Shown piece by piece: positions 32,996 through 42,162 of a stretch of 46,431 bases of DNA. Within the stretch, counting starts at the first letter, position 1. Every line of letters starts with the position of its first letter. Origin of the DNA: Pseudobutyrivibrio sp. (lineage in GTDB: Bacteria; Bacillota; Clostridia; Lachnospirales; Lachnospiraceae); contig JAIKWH010000047.1 in NCBI GenBank assembly GCA_024684955.1, positions 1 through 46,431 on the forward strand, read 5' to 3'. The position numbers and the translations under genes were made by a program. A model generated the notes under the pieces. It saw only the letters and a list, made by a program, of their open reading frames with translations, made no database searches and had not been told where the DNA came from.

Positions 32996-34308
32996 GACTA
33001 GATTTAAAGAGAGCCTTCACAAAGGACATAGGACTTAAAATTCTGGCAGTCATCTTTGCTTTTTTCCTCTGGCTCATTGTAGTCAATATTGATGACCCAC
33101 CACAGACTAGGACTTTTACCGCTGTGGTCACAGTCCAAAACGAGGATGTGTTGACCAAGGCTGGCAAATTATACGAGATAAAAGATGGCATAAACACAGT
33201 ATCATTTAGGGTTACAGCAAAGCGTTCCATCATGGAAAAACTGTCCCCTTCAGATTTTAGTGCTGTTGCAGATATGAATTACCTGGAGTCAGAATCCAGA
33301 GTACCTGTCACTGTTACAGCCAAGACCTATTCTAGTTATGTCACTATCTCTAGCAAGCAGACCTACCTGTATGTCATCTTGGAGAATCAGTCCAGCGGCA
33401 GGTTTGTCATTACACCAGAGTACACAGGCACCCTGTCGCCAGAGATGGATGTAAACGAGGTGAAATGTAGCCCTACTGTTATCACAGTCAGCGGACCTGA
33501 AAAACTAGTGTCAAAGATTGCGTCAGTAAAGGCTATTGCAAATATCACAAATGCATCAGCAGACTTTACAGAAAATGTCATTCCAAAATTGTTTGACAAA
33601 GATGGCAATGAATTGGAGACCTCAGGCCTCAATCTTTCAATCAATTCTGTAAATGTGTCAGTTGATTTTGTAGGCATCAAGAGCGCAGATATAGTGGTAA
33701 AGACCAGCGGAGAATTGCCAGCAGGCCTGACCCTTGGAGAAATCACCACCAATCCATCATCAGTGATGATAATGGGTGAGACTGCAGCATTAAATGATGT
33801 CACCAGCATTACCATTCCAGAGTCAGTTATCAACCTGTCCAACATCACAGGCTCTGTGGCTACTACAGTAGACATTGCAGCCTACCTGCCAGAGGGTGTT
33901 GTTCTCCAGGAGGGCACCTCATCAAAGGTTACAATATTTGTAAAGATGCAGGACCAGGAGATTTCTGAAATAGAGGTTCCAGCCTCAAATATCACATTTG
34001 AGAATTTGGCTGATGGCCTGGAGGCCACCATGGATGAACAGTCAATAAAGGTTTATGTATCGGGCCCACAATCAGCCCTGGCCACCCTGACTGCAGACCA
34101 AATCAAAGGAACCATCGACTGCTCAGGACTTGCAGCAGGAGAAAAACAAAACGTAGTTGTTATACTAGACAACCTAGAGGAAGTAACAGTGCAGAACAAA
34201 TCTGCCACTATTACAATAAAGGAAGGTGCCAAAGATAATTCTTCTGACTCATCAGGAGAAAATGGCCAAGAGGCTGAAGACGACACCGCCGAGAATACAG
34301 AGGAGTAA
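32992..34308 (+). CDS. cdaR: CdaA regulator CdaR (YbbR-domain protein)
   Basis: A 438-residue membrane-anchored extracellular protein that modulates CdaA. One N-terminal helix (about 15-31, [19 protein letters not shown]) is followed by repeated YbbR beta domains; repeats are seen near 40-115, 125-215, 220-305 and 315-405, for example [18 protein letters not shown]. The C-terminus is acidic and Ser-rich. It overlaps the cdaA stop codon (ATGA), with GGAGGG in front. GlmM begins two bases after its stop, so all three are translated as a unit. Confidence 0.94.
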   Translation: MRLDLKRAFTKDIGLKILAVIFAFFLWLIVVNIDDPPQTRTFTAVVTVQNEDVLTKAGKLYEIKDGINTVSFRVTAKRSIMEKLSPSDFSAVADMNYLESESRVPVTVTAKTYSSYVTISSKQTYLYVILENQSSGRFVITPEYTGTLSPEMDVNEVKCSPTVITVSGPEKLVSKIASVKAIANITNASADFTENVIPKLFDKDGNELETSGLNLSINSVNVSVDFVGIKSADIVVKTSGELPAGLTLGEITTNPSSVMIMGETAALNDVTSITIPESVINLSNITGSVATTVDIAAYLPEGVVLQEGTSSKVTIFVKMQDQEISEIEVPASNITFENLADGLEATMDEQSIKVYVSGPQSALATLTADQIKGTIDCSGLAAGEKQNVVVILDNLEEVTVQNKSATITIKEGAKDNSSDSSGENGQEAEDDTAENTEE

Positions 34309-34309
34309 T

Positions 34310-35659
34310 ATGGGAAGACTTTTTGGAACAGACGGAGTCAGAGGAGTTGCTGGCTCAGAACTTACAATTGGATTAGCAAAATCCTTGGGACAGGCAGGAG
34401 CCTACGTCCTTACAAAAGAGGCTAGCCATCAGCCAACAATCATCGTTGGATGTGACACTCGTATATCAGGCACTATGCTGGCATCTGCCCTTATGGCCGG
34501 CATTTGCTCAGTTGGTGCAAATGCAGTATATGTAGGCGTGCTTCCTACACCAGCAATAGCTTACCTTACTAGAAAGCACAAGGTTGACGCAGGCGTTGTT
34601 ATTTCAGCCAGCCACAACCCAATGGAATTCAACGGAATCAAGTTCTTTAACGGAGAGGGATTCAAACTTTCAGACGCCCTGGAGGACGAGATTCAGGCCC
34701 TTATTGAAAGCGACATGAAGGGAGTACAGCTTCCTACAGGCGCAGAGATTGGTAGGGTAGACTACAGATTTGATTTGGGCAGAGAGTATGTTGATTTCCT
34801 CAAGAGAACAGTACCAATCGACCTTCACGGATTAAAGATAGTTATCGACTGTGCAGAGGGTGCCAGCTACCGCACATCAGTTGCCTGCCTATCAGAGATG
34901 GGTGCAGAGCTCATCACTATCCACAACAATCCAGACGGTACAAATATCAATAGCAACTGCGGCTCTACCCACATGGACGAGCTAAAGGCAAGAGTTGTTG
35001 CCGAGAATGCTCAGGTAGGTCTGGCATTTGACGGCGATGCCGACAGAATGCTGGCAGTTGATGAAAAGGGACGCCTTGTAGACGGGGACCAGGTTATGGC
35101 CATCTGTTCTAAATACATGAAAGACAAGGGCACCCTTAAAAAGAATACCTGCGTTGTTACAGTTATGACCAATTTGGGATTCTCCCTCATGGCAAAAGAG
35201 CAGGGTATCAAAGTAGTATCTACCAAGGTAGGAGACAGATACGTTCTTGAAAATATGCTTGCCAATGGCTACAATATCGGCGGCGAGCAGTCAGGACATG
35301 TCATCTTCTTGGACGACAATACAACAGGAGATGGACTGCTTTCAGCCCTTCACCTATTACAGGTAATGGTGGACACAGGGGATAGCCTTTCAGAACTGGC
35401 ATCTATTATGGATGTATTGCCACAGGCCCTTGTAAATGCCAAGGTTCCAAACCACAAGAAGGAAAGTTACATGGAGTATCCAGAGATTGCAGCTGCTATC
35501 GAGGAACTGGAGAAAAAGTTTGCAGGAGAGGGCCGCGTCCTCATCCGTCCTTCAGGTACAGAGCCATTGGTCCGCGTTATGATCGAGGGCAAAAACCAAG
35601 AGGAAATCGACAAGGATGCCAAAGATTTGGCAGAACTTATTACAAAGACAATTTTATAA
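34310..35659 (+). CDS. glmM: phosphoglucosamine mutase GlmM
   Basis: Converts glucosamine-6-phosphate to glucosamine-1-phosphate on the path to UDP-GlcNAc. It is 449 residues with the family start [15 protein letters not shown]. The phosphoserine loop is VISASHNP (S101 the catalytic serine), the metal loop [13 protein letters not shown], the sugar-binding loop GGEQSGH, and the phosphate-binding loop [13 protein letters not shown] frame opening at 34226 lies inside cdaR; the ATG at 34310 with AGAGGAG in front is the real start. GlmM is known to be bound and regulated by CdaA in other Firmicutes. Confidence 0.97.
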   Translation: MGRLFGTDGVRGVAGSELTIGLAKSLGQAGAYVLTKEASHQPTIIVGCDTRISGTMLASALMAGICSVGANAVYVGVLPTPAIAYLTRKHKVDAGVVISASHNPMEFNGIKFFNGEGFKLSDALEDEIQALIESDMKGVQLPTGAEIGRVDYRFDLGREYVDFLKRTVPIDLHGLKIVIDCAEGASYRTSVACLSEMGAELITIHNNPDGTNINSNCGSTHMDELKARVVAENAQVGLAFDGDADRMLAVDEKGRLVDGDQVMAICSKYMKDKGTLKKNTCVVTVMTNLGFSLMAKEQGIKVVSTKVGDRYVLENMLANGYNIGGEQSGHVIFLDDNTTGDGLLSALHLLQVMVDTGDSLSELASIMDVLPQALVNAKVPNHKKESYMEYPEIAAAIEELEKKFAGEGRVLIRPSGTEPLVRVMIEGKNQEEIDKDAKDLAELITKTIL

Positions 35660-35697
35660 TGGAGACATTATATTAATACTAAAACACAGGAGGACAT

Positions 35698-35964
35698 ATG
35701 GTATCACAGGCAGTAACGATTACCAATGCCACAGGTTTGCACCTGCGCCCGGCAGGGGTTCTTTGCGAATTGTCTATGGGTTTTAAAAGCAAGATTACTT
35801 TCAAAACCGACGACAATTATGAGGCCAATGCCAAATCCGTACTTTCAGTACTGGGAGCATGTGTCAAACCACAACAGACTATCGTCCTTGCTTGCGACGG
35901 AGAGGACGAAGAGGAGGCACTAAAAACTTTAGTACACGCTATCGAGACAGGTTTAGGGGAATAA
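35698..35964 (+). CDS. HPr-family phosphocarrier protein
   Basis: An 88-residue HPr fold. The phosphoryl-accepting histidine is H15 in GLHLRPAG, with R17 kept; Leu replaces the usual Ala at position 16. The regulatory serine region is NAKSVLSVLGACV, where S47 corresponds to S46 of Bacillus HPr. The protein could carry phosphate from Enzyme I to sugar PTS components, act with HPr kinase in catabolite control, or both. It has GGAGG before the ATG, follows glmM after 38 bases and precedes leuA by 35 bases. No other PTS gene is in the window. Confidence 0.88.
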   Translation: MVSQAVTITNATGLHLRPAGVLCELSMGFKSKITFKTDDNYEANAKSVLSVLGACVKPQQTIVLACDGEDEEEALKTLVHAIETGLGE

Positions 35965-35999
35965 CGAGGCGTGGACACAGAAATACAGGAGGAAGAATG

Positions 36000-37685
36000 A
36001 TGTTAAATTACAAGCGTTATAGGGCGAATCCAGTGTTGGATTTCCCTGAGAGAACATGGCCAAACAAGCAGATTACGAAAGCCCCAATCTGGTGCTCCGT
36101 AGACCTAAGAGACGGCAACCAGGCCCTAGTAGAGCCTATGAATGTTGACGAGAAAATGGAACTGTTCGACCTCCTAATCAAGTTGGGCTTTAAGGAGATT
36201 GAGATTGGATTTCCTGCCGCAAGCCAGATAGAATTCGATTTTTTAAGACAGTTAGTAAAAGAGAATAAGATTCCTGATGACGTAAAAGTCCAGGTGTTGA
36301 CTCAGTGTCGTGACGAGTTGATTGACAGGACTTTTGAGGCTGTCAAAGGAATCAAAAATGTTATATTGCACATTTACAATTCCACATCTACTTTGCAGAG
36401 AGATGTAGTTTTTAATGCCAGCAAAGAAGAGATTATCGACATTGCCAGAAAGGGTACCCAAATGGTAAAAGACCACTTGGGCCAGTTCGATGGCAATTTG
36501 CAGTTAGAATATTCTCCAGAGTCCTTTACAGGTACCGAGGTAGAGTTTGCCCTGGATGTGTGCACAGCAGTCCAGGAGACATGGGCTAATGCCACCCCTT
36601 ACCCAATCATTTTCAATCTGCCAGCAACAGTGGAGATGAACACTCCTAATGTGTACGCAGACCAGATTGAGTGGATGAGCACCCATTTCAAGGATAGGGA
36701 CAATATCATTCTTTCTATCCATCCACACAATGACAGAGGTACCGGCGTTGCTATCACAGAGTTGGGCCTTTTGGCTGGTGCTGACCGCGTGGAGGGCACA
36801 TTGCTTGGAAACGGTGAGCGCACAGGAAATGTTGATATCCTGACAGTTGCTTACAATATGTTCTCCCAGGGCATAAACCCAGAGCTTGCACTGGACAATG
36901 TAAAAGAGATTGTGGAAGTATGCGAAAAGGTTACAAAGATGCCTACAGACGCTAGACACCCTTACGCTGGAGAATTAGTATTTACCGCATTTTCTGGTTC
37001 TCACCAGGATGCGATTAACAAGGGCGTCAAAGCCATGAAAGACCGCCAGCAGATGCACTGGGAGGTGCCATACCTGCCAATCGACCCTGCTGATATCGGC
37101 AGAAAGTACGAGCCTGTTGTCCGTATCAACAGCCAGTCTGGAAAGGGCGGCGTATCCTTTGTTATGGACACTGTATATGGATACAAGTTGCCTAAGAAGA
37201 TGCAGCGAGAATTCGCAGATGTGGTACAACTCATTTCCGAAAAGGAAGGTGGGGAGGTTACACCACAGCGCATCATGGAGGCATTCAAGACAGCGTATTT
37301 GGAAAACAAGGAGCCACTTTGCCTGGAGTTTGTTTCATTCAAGGAGCCAGAAAACTCAGATGATACCCTTGCTATCCTTGACTTTAGCTACAACGGAGAG
37401 AAATTCCACTCTGAGGCTGAAGGAAACGGACCTATCGATGCTGTACAGTTGGCTATTAAGCAGTGTGTTCCAACTCTTGACTTTACTCTTATTGACTATA
37501 CCGAGCACACCCTGTCACAGACCGGCGGTACAGGAGCCAAGGCTGCTGCCTATATCGAGATGCGTGATGAGCGCCACGGCAACACCACTTTTGGTGTTGG
37601 TGTAAGTTCAAACATCACTCGCGCTTCTATCCGTGGTATGTTTAGCGCATACAATAGACTTATAAAAAAAGTAAAAGATATATAA
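36000..37685 (+). CDS. leuA: 2-isopropylmalate synthase (long LeuA form)
   Basis: Condenses acetyl-CoA with 2-oxoisovalerate in the first step of leucine synthesis. At 561 residues it belongs to the long TIGR00970 type: APIWCSVDLRDGNQALVEPM near the start, the metal-binding HPHNDRGTG, GNGERTGNVD, and a C-terminal regulatory (leucine-binding) domain after about 430. An earlier frame from 35859 runs through the HPr gene and is not plausible. Two adjacent ATGs exist at 35997 and 36000. AGGAGG at 35987-35992 is better spaced for the second. No T-box or other leader is visible. Confidence 0.95.
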   Translation: MLNYKRYRANPVLDFPERTWPNKQITKAPIWCSVDLRDGNQALVEPMNVDEKMELFDLLIKLGFKEIEIGFPAASQIEFDFLRQLVKENKIPDDVKVQVLTQCRDELIDRTFEAVKGIKNVILHIYNSTSTLQRDVVFNASKEEIIDIARKGTQMVKDHLGQFDGNLQLEYSPESFTGTEVEFALDVCTAVQETWANATPYPIIFNLPATVEMNTPNVYADQIEWMSTHFKDRDNIILSIHPHNDRGTGVAITELGLLAGADRVEGTLLGNGERTGNVDILTVAYNMFSQGINPELALDNVKEIVEVCEKVTKMPTDARHPYAGELVFTAFSGSHQDAINKGVKAMKDRQQMHWEVPYLPIDPADIGRKYEPVVRINSQSGKGGVSFVMDTVYGYKLPKKMQREFADVVQLISEKEGGEVTPQRIMEAFKTAYLENKEPLCLEFVSFKEPENSDDTLAILDFSYNGEKFHSEAEGNGPIDAVQLAIKQCVPTLDFTLIDYTEHTLSQTGGTGAKAAAYIEMRDERHGNTTFGVGVSSNITRASIRGMFSAYNRLIKKVKDI

Positions 37686-37745
37686 AGGCTGGGCATTACA
37701 GCAATGCTGTAGCCGAGAATTAGTTTTAGAAGGAAATTTTTAGAA

Positions 37746-38606
37746 ATGAGAAAGATACTTGTAACTGGCTGCAATGGCCAGTTGGGACGTGCAATCCAAA
37801 AGGAATATGGTGACAGTGTTGAGTTCATTCTCACCGATGTAGTGGAGGGTGATGGGATTTCTCCACTTAATATTATGTCACTTGATGATGTCCTAGATTT
37901 TGTAGGTCAGACAAGACCTGACGTAATTATCAACTGCGCTGCTGCTACAAATGTAGATGGCTGCGAAAAGGACTGGGATTTTGCCTACAGGCTTAATGCA
38001 ATTGGCCCTAGGAATTTGGCCATAGCATCTACAAAGTTTGACTGCAAGTTGATTCACGTCAGCACAGACTATGTATTCCCAGGCAATGCCACAGCCCCTA
38101 TTACAGAGTTTGACCAGCCAGCGCCTATCAGTGCATACGGCAAAACAAAATACGAGGGCGAAAAATTTGTGCAAGAGTTTGCAAAAAAGTGGTTTATAGT
38201 TCGTACAGCATGGCTCTACGGTGACGGCAAAAACTTTGTTAAGACAATGCTTAGTTTGGCTGAATGCCATGATGAACTTTCAGTAGTTTGTGACCAGCTT
38301 GGTTCTCCTACATCAGCCACAGAGTTGGCTAAGATGATTCACCATCTGGAGCCTACAGAAAACTATGGCATATTCCATGGCACCTGCGAAGGTGACACCA
38401 ACTGGGCTGATTTCACAGAGGAGATTTTCCGCCTCAAGGGTATTAATGTAAAGGTCAACCACGTTAGTTCTGAGGAATACAAGAAAATGAACCCAGCCAG
38501 CGCAGACAGACCACACTACAGTATCTTAGACAACTACATGTTGCGCCTGACCACAGGATATAAAATGGCCGACTGGAAAGATGCTCTAAAAGAGTACTTG
38601 GCATAA
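37746..38606 (+). CDS. rfbD: dTDP-4-dehydrorhamnose reductase
   Basis: The last step of dTDP-L-rhamnose synthesis. This 286-residue SDR-type enzyme has the NAD(P)H loop VTGCNGQLGRAI, the INCAAATNVDGCE segment, STDYVFPG, and the catalytic pair YGKTKYEGE (Y and K). RTAWLYGDGKNF and GSPTSATELAKMI are typical of RmlD. AGAAGG lies upstream of the ATG. The 60-base gap after leuA contains a TACAGCA/TGCTGTA hairpin. It is the first gene of the rhamnose/galactofuranose cluster. Confidence 0.94.
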   Translation: MRKILVTGCNGQLGRAIQKEYGDSVEFILTDVVEGDGISPLNIMSLDDVLDFVGQTRPDVIINCAAATNVDGCEKDWDFAYRLNAIGPRNLAIASTKFDCKLIHVSTDYVFPGNATAPITEFDQPAPISAYGKTKYEGEKFVQEFAKKWFIVRTAWLYGDGKNFVKTMLSLAECHDELSVVCDQLGSPTSATELAKMIHHLEPTENYGIFHGTCEGDTNWADFTEEIFRLKGINVKVNHVSSEEYKKMNPASADRPHYSILDNYMLRLTTGYKMADWKDALKEYLA

Positions 38607-38709
38607 TTGGTATTAGTCCTAGGGTGACTTAGGATTCAATATAAATAATCAACTAGAAAGTGAAAATGTTTTTTCTATTGGAAAAACAAAGTTTAAGGAG
38701 AGATTTAGA
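38607..38709. other. rfbD-rfbB intergenic region with two small hairpins
   Basis: TCCTA/TAGGA (about 38621-38638) and TAGAAA/TTTTCTA (about 38655-38678) can form. No long T-run follows either. AAGGAGAG before the rfbB start is the ribosome site. Confidence 0.4.
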
Positions 38710-39795
38710 ATGAGAACATATTTAGTAACTGGTGGAGCAGGATTCATTGGATCCAATTACATTCACTACATGTTCAAAAAGTACGACAATGAAATTAGAA
38801 TCATCAATGTAGATAAGCTTACCTATGCAGGCAACCTTGAAAACCTCAAGGATGTAGAGGGTCGCGACAACTACACATTTGTCAAGGCAGATATCTGCGA
38901 CAAGGAAGCAATCCGCAAGATTTTTGCCGAGAATGATATCGATAGAGTAGTTCACTTTGCAGCAGAGTCTCACGTAGACCGCTCAATCAAAAACCCAGAG
39001 GTTTTCGTACAGACAAATGTCCTGGGCACAGCAGTTATGCTCAACTGCGCCAAGGAAGCATGGGAACTTCCTGACGGTTCTTTCAAGGAGGGTAAAAAAT
39101 TCCTCCACGTTTCTACAGACGAAGTATACGGATCACTGCCAGATGATGACAATGCATTCTTCTATGAGACATCACCTTATGATCCACATTCTCCATATTC
39201 AGCATCAAAGGCTTCTTCAGACATGCTTGTAAAGGCTTACATGGATACATACCATTTCCCTGCAAACATTACAAACTGCTCTAATAACTATGGCCCTTAC
39301 CAGTTCCCTGAAAAGCTCATTCCACTGATTATCAACAATGCCCTCCAGGGCAAGGACCTGCCTGTATACGGAGATGGCAAGAATGTCCGTGATTGGCTCT
39401 ATGTAGAGGACCACGCAAAGGGAATCGACATGGTACAGGAGCAGGGCAAACTCTTTGAGACCTACAACATCGGTGGTCACAACGAAAAGCAGAACATTCA
39501 GATTATTCACATTATCCTTGATACATTGCAGGAGATGTTGCCAGAGGGTGACCCACGCAAGGCCCTTGTTTCCGAGAATTTAATCAAATATGTTACAGAC
39601 CGCAAGGGTCATGATAGACGTTACGCAATCGCTCCAGACAAGATCAAGGCTGAGATTGGCTGGGAGCCAGAGACATGCTTTGAGGAAGGAATCAAAAAGA
39701 CTATCGCTTGGTTCTTTGAGCATGAGGATTGGATGAAAAACGTAACTTCTGGAGATTACCAGAAGTACTACGATTCAATGTACTCTAACAGATAA
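38710..39795 (+). CDS. rfbB: dTDP-glucose 4,6-dehydratase
   Basis: The second step in dTDP-L-rhamnose synthesis, using bound NAD. It is 361 residues with the Rossmann loop GGAGFIGSNYIHYM, the HFAAESHVDRSI segment, STDEVYGSL, the catalytic YSASKASSDML, and NNYGPYQFPEKLIPL with GDGKNVRDWLYVEDH in the substrate domain. AAGGAGAGA lies before the ATG. It is followed by glf after 14 bases. Confidence 0.97.
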   Translation: MRTYLVTGGAGFIGSNYIHYMFKKYDNEIRIINVDKLTYAGNLENLKDVEGRDNYTFVKADICDKEAIRKIFAENDIDRVVHFAAESHVDRSIKNPEVFVQTNVLGTAVMLNCAKEAWELPDGSFKEGKKFLHVSTDEVYGSLPDDDNAFFYETSPYDPHSPYSASKASSDMLVKAYMDTYHFPANITNCSNNYGPYQFPEKLIPLIINNALQGKDLPVYGDGKNVRDWLYVEDHAKGIDMVQEQGKLFETYNIGGHNEKQNIQIIHIILDTLQEMLPEGDPRKALVSENLIKYVTDRKGHDRRYAIAPDKIKAEIGWEPETCFEEGIKKTIAWFFEHEDWMKNVTSGDYQKYYDSMYSNR

Positions 39796-39809
39796 GTGAC
39801 GGAGAAAAT

Positions 39810-40958
39810 ATGAAAGAATACGACTACCTTATTGTTGGTGCCGGCCTCTACGGGGCAACCTTTGCCTACGAGGCCACCAAAAGAGGGAAGAGGGTTTTGG
39901 TAATAGATAGACGTGACCACATTGCGGGCAATATCTATACCAGACAGGAAGATGATATAAATGTCCATGTTTACGGGGCCCACATTTTCCATACCAGCGA
40001 CAAGAGGATTTGGGATTACATGAACCAGTTTGCTGAGTTCAATAATTACATCAATTCTCCAGTGGCTGTATATGGGGATGAGCTCTATAATCTTCCATTT
40101 AATATGAATACATTCTCAAAGATGTGGAATATCAAGACTCCTGCAGAGGCTCAGGCAAAGATTGCAGAACAAATCGCAGATTTGAACATCACTGAGCCAA
40201 AGAATCTGGAGGAGCAGGCCCTTTCACTAGTAGGACGAGATGTCTACGAAAAACTGATAAAGGGCTACACCCAAAAGCAGTGGGGCCGTCCATGTGACCA
40301 GCTGCCTGCTTTCATCATCAAGAGATTGCCACTTAGATTTACATACGACAACAATTATTTTAACGACAGATTCCAGGGCATCCCTATGGGTGGATACACC
40401 CAGATTGTGGAAAAGATGCTGTCTGGCTGCGACGTGGTCTTAGAACAGGATTATTTTGACATGGTAGGTGGAGTGGAAAATGCTCCAGAATCCTTTGAGG
40501 GAACCCTATCAGATGGCAGCAAGGTGTCATGGAAGAAACTGATTTTTACAGGCCAAATCGACGAGTATTACAACTCTTGCTACGGATATTTGGAGTACAG
40601 GTCTGTCCGCTTTGAGACAGAAAAACTGGAAATGGAGAATTATCAGGGTAATGCAGTAGTAAACTATACTGCTGCCAATGTGCCTTACACCCGTATCATC
40701 GAGCACAAGCACTTTGAGTTTGGCAAACAGCCTACCACCATCATCTCTAGAGAGTATTCTAGCGAGTGGCAACCAGGGGTTGAGCCATACTATCCAGTAA
40801 ACAACGAAAAAAACAACGCAGTATACCAGGAGTACGCATCCCGGGCCGCCAGCGAAAAGGGAGTAATCTTTGGAGGCCGCTTAGGCCAGTACAAATACTA
40901 TGACATGGACAAGGTGGTAGCCGCCGCCCTGGATGCCGTAAGCGTAGAGTTCTCGTAA
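39810..40958 (+). CDS. glf: UDP-galactopyranose mutase
   Basis: A flavoenzyme making UDP-galactofuranose for surface glycans; 382 residues. The FAD-binding start is YLIVGAGLYGATFAYEA, followed by HIAGNIYTR and YGAHIFHTSDKRIWDY. The GYTQKQWGRPCDQLP segment and the C-terminal GGRLGQYKYYDMDKV match the family. TGACGGAG is upstream of the ATG. Its place between rfbB and rfbA implies that the polymer made by this cluster contains galactofuranose together with rhamnose. Confidence 0.96.
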   Translation: MKEYDYLIVGAGLYGATFAYEATKRGKRVLVIDRRDHIAGNIYTRQEDDINVHVYGAHIFHTSDKRIWDYMNQFAEFNNYINSPVAVYGDELYNLPFNMNTFSKMWNIKTPAEAQAKIAEQIADLNITEPKNLEEQALSLVGRDVYEKLIKGYTQKQWGRPCDQLPAFIIKRLPLRFTYDNNYFNDRFQGIPMGGYTQIVEKMLSGCDVVLEQDYFDMVGGVENAPESFEGTLSDGSKVSWKKLIFTGQIDEYYNSCYGYLEYRSVRFETEKLEMENYQGNAVVNYTAANVPYTRIIEHKHFEFGKQPTTIISREYSSEWQPGVEPYYPVNNEKNNAVYQEYASRAASEKGVIFGGRLGQYKYYDMDKVVAAALDAVSVEFS

Positions 40959-40977
40959 CATGAGCCAGGCCTTAATT

Positions 40978-41032
40978 AACAAGGATGTGTGTCTGTTTTA
41001 TAGAATATGACAAAGTGATGTCAAAAGTAATA
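40978..41032 (+). repeat. degenerate first copy of the rfbA-upstream repeat
   Basis: A stretch beginning AACAAGGATGTGTGT resembles 41071-41126 (AACAAGGATATGTGT) over about 55 bases. Shared blocks are AACAAGGAT, TGTGT, TTTT, GAATAT and CAAAAGT. It contains the CsrA-core string ACAAGGATGT and a TGACA/TGTCA hairpin. Confidence 0.5.
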
Positions 41033-41056
41033 TTTTATGGATTTTATTTAAAGTAA

Positions 41057-41155
41057 GCAAAAATGTAATAAACAAGGATATGTGTTACTTTTGCGGAATA
41101 TAGCGAAAGCGATCGCAAAAGTGACATCATATACTTGTTTATGTAACATTTTTGC
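41057..41155 (+). repeat. large imperfect inverted repeat (about 37 bp) before rfbA
   Basis: The left arm is 41057-41095 and the right arm 41114-41155, with an 18-base loop. Paired blocks are GCAAAAATGT/ACATTTTTGC, ATAAACAAG/CTTGTTTAT, ATATG/CATAT and the 13-bp TGTTACTTTTGCG with CGCAAAAGTGACA (one G-T), separated by small bulges. It ends 21 bases before the rfbA start, leaving the ribosome site free. There is no T-run, so it is not a normal terminator. Confidence 0.75.
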
Positions 41156-41175
41156 GTAGTATTTCAGGAGGAAAT

Positions 41176-42054
41176 ATGAAAGGTATTATTTTAGCAGGTG
41201 GTTCAGGTACAAGATTGTACCCACTTACAAAAGCGATTAGTAAGCAGATTATGCCAATTTATGACAAGCCAATGATTTATTATCCATTGTCTACTCTTAT
41301 GCTGGCAGGCATCCGCGAGGTTCTCATCATTTCTACACCTAGAGATCTCCCAGTGTTTGAGGAATTATTAGGTGATGGCAAGCAGCTGGGCATGGATATC
41401 CAGTATGCTATTCAGGAGGCTCCAAATGGCCTTGCTGAGGCATTTATTATAGGTGCAGATTTCATCGGAAATGATGCTGTGGCATTGGTACTTGGCGACA
41501 ACATCTTCTATGGTCAGTCATTCTCAAAGGTGCTCCTTTCTGCAGCAAAGAGAACAGAGTCAGAGCCAGGGGCAACAATATTTGGATACTATGTCCGTGA
41601 CCCTAGAGAGTATGGTGTTGTAGAGTTTGATGAAAATGGTGTTGCTATTTCTATAGAGGAAAAGCCAGAAAAGCCAAAGAGCAATTATGCAGTGCCTGGT
41701 CTTTATTTCTATGACAATTCAGTTGTAGAGATTGCAAAGACTATCAAGCCTTCTGCAAGAGGAGAACTTGAGATTACAGCAGTAAACAACGAATACCTCA
41801 GCCGTGGCAACTTGCACGTAGAGACTCTGGGCCGTGGATTTGCATGGCTTGACACAGGAAATCACGACATGCTCCTTGCAGCAGCAGAGTTTGTATCTAC
41901 ATTCCAAAAGCGCCAGGGCATGTATGTGTCATGCATCGAGGAAATTGCTTACAAGCGTGGATTCATTGACAAGGACCAGCTCCTTAAATTGGCAGAGCCT
42001 CTCATGAAAACAGACTACGGTAAATATCTGGTAGATGTCGCTAACGGACTTTGA
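41176..42054 (+). CDS. rfbA: glucose-1-phosphate thymidylyltransferase
   Basis: The first step of dTDP-L-rhamnose synthesis: glucose-1-phosphate plus dTTP gives dTDP-glucose. It is 292 residues. The nucleotide-binding start is [18 protein letters not shown], followed by [28 protein letters not shown], and the allosteric or substrate segment [16 protein letters not shown]-like start at 41152 would lie within the inverted repeat; the ATG at 41176 has CAGGAGGA in front. The large inverted repeat stands immediately upstream. Confidence 0.97.
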   Translation: MKGIILAGGSGTRLYPLTKAISKQIMPIYDKPMIYYPLSTLMLAGIREVLIISTPRDLPVFEELLGDGKQLGMDIQYAIQEAPNGLAEAFIIGADFIGNDAVALVLGDNIFYGQSFSKVLLSAAKRTESEPGATIFGYYVRDPREYGVVEFDENGVAISIEEKPEKPKSNYAVPGLYFYDNSVVEIAKTIKPSARGELEITAVNNEYLSRGNLHVETLGRGFAWLDTGNHDMLLAAAEFVSTFQKRQGMYVSCIEEIAYKRGFIDKDQLLKLAEPLMKTDYGKYLVDVANGL

Positions 42055-42067
42055 TAATTTGAAAGGA

Positions 42068-42152
42068 AGGATGTAACTAACAATCTAATATAACTCTGAA
42101 AGGAACATATAGTGACTGGAAGAGTTCATATTGATTGTTAGTGTGACATCCT
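42068..42152 (+). repeat. large imperfect inverted repeat (about 28 bp) before rfbC
   Basis: The left arm is 42068-42097, the loop 23 bases, and the right arm 42121-42152. Paired blocks are AGGATGT/ACATCCT, ACTAACAATC/GATTGTTAGT, AATAT/ATATT and AACTCT/AGAGTT. The right arm ends ten bases before the rfbC ATG, where no ribosome site is visible. There is no T-run. Confidence 0.75.
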
Positions 42153-42162
42153 GGTGTATATA

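Noticed and set aside
41057-41155. rfbA hairpin as an intrinsic terminator
   Set aside because: The stem is followed by GTAGTATTTCAGG, with no T-run, and lies inside an operon of one pathway.
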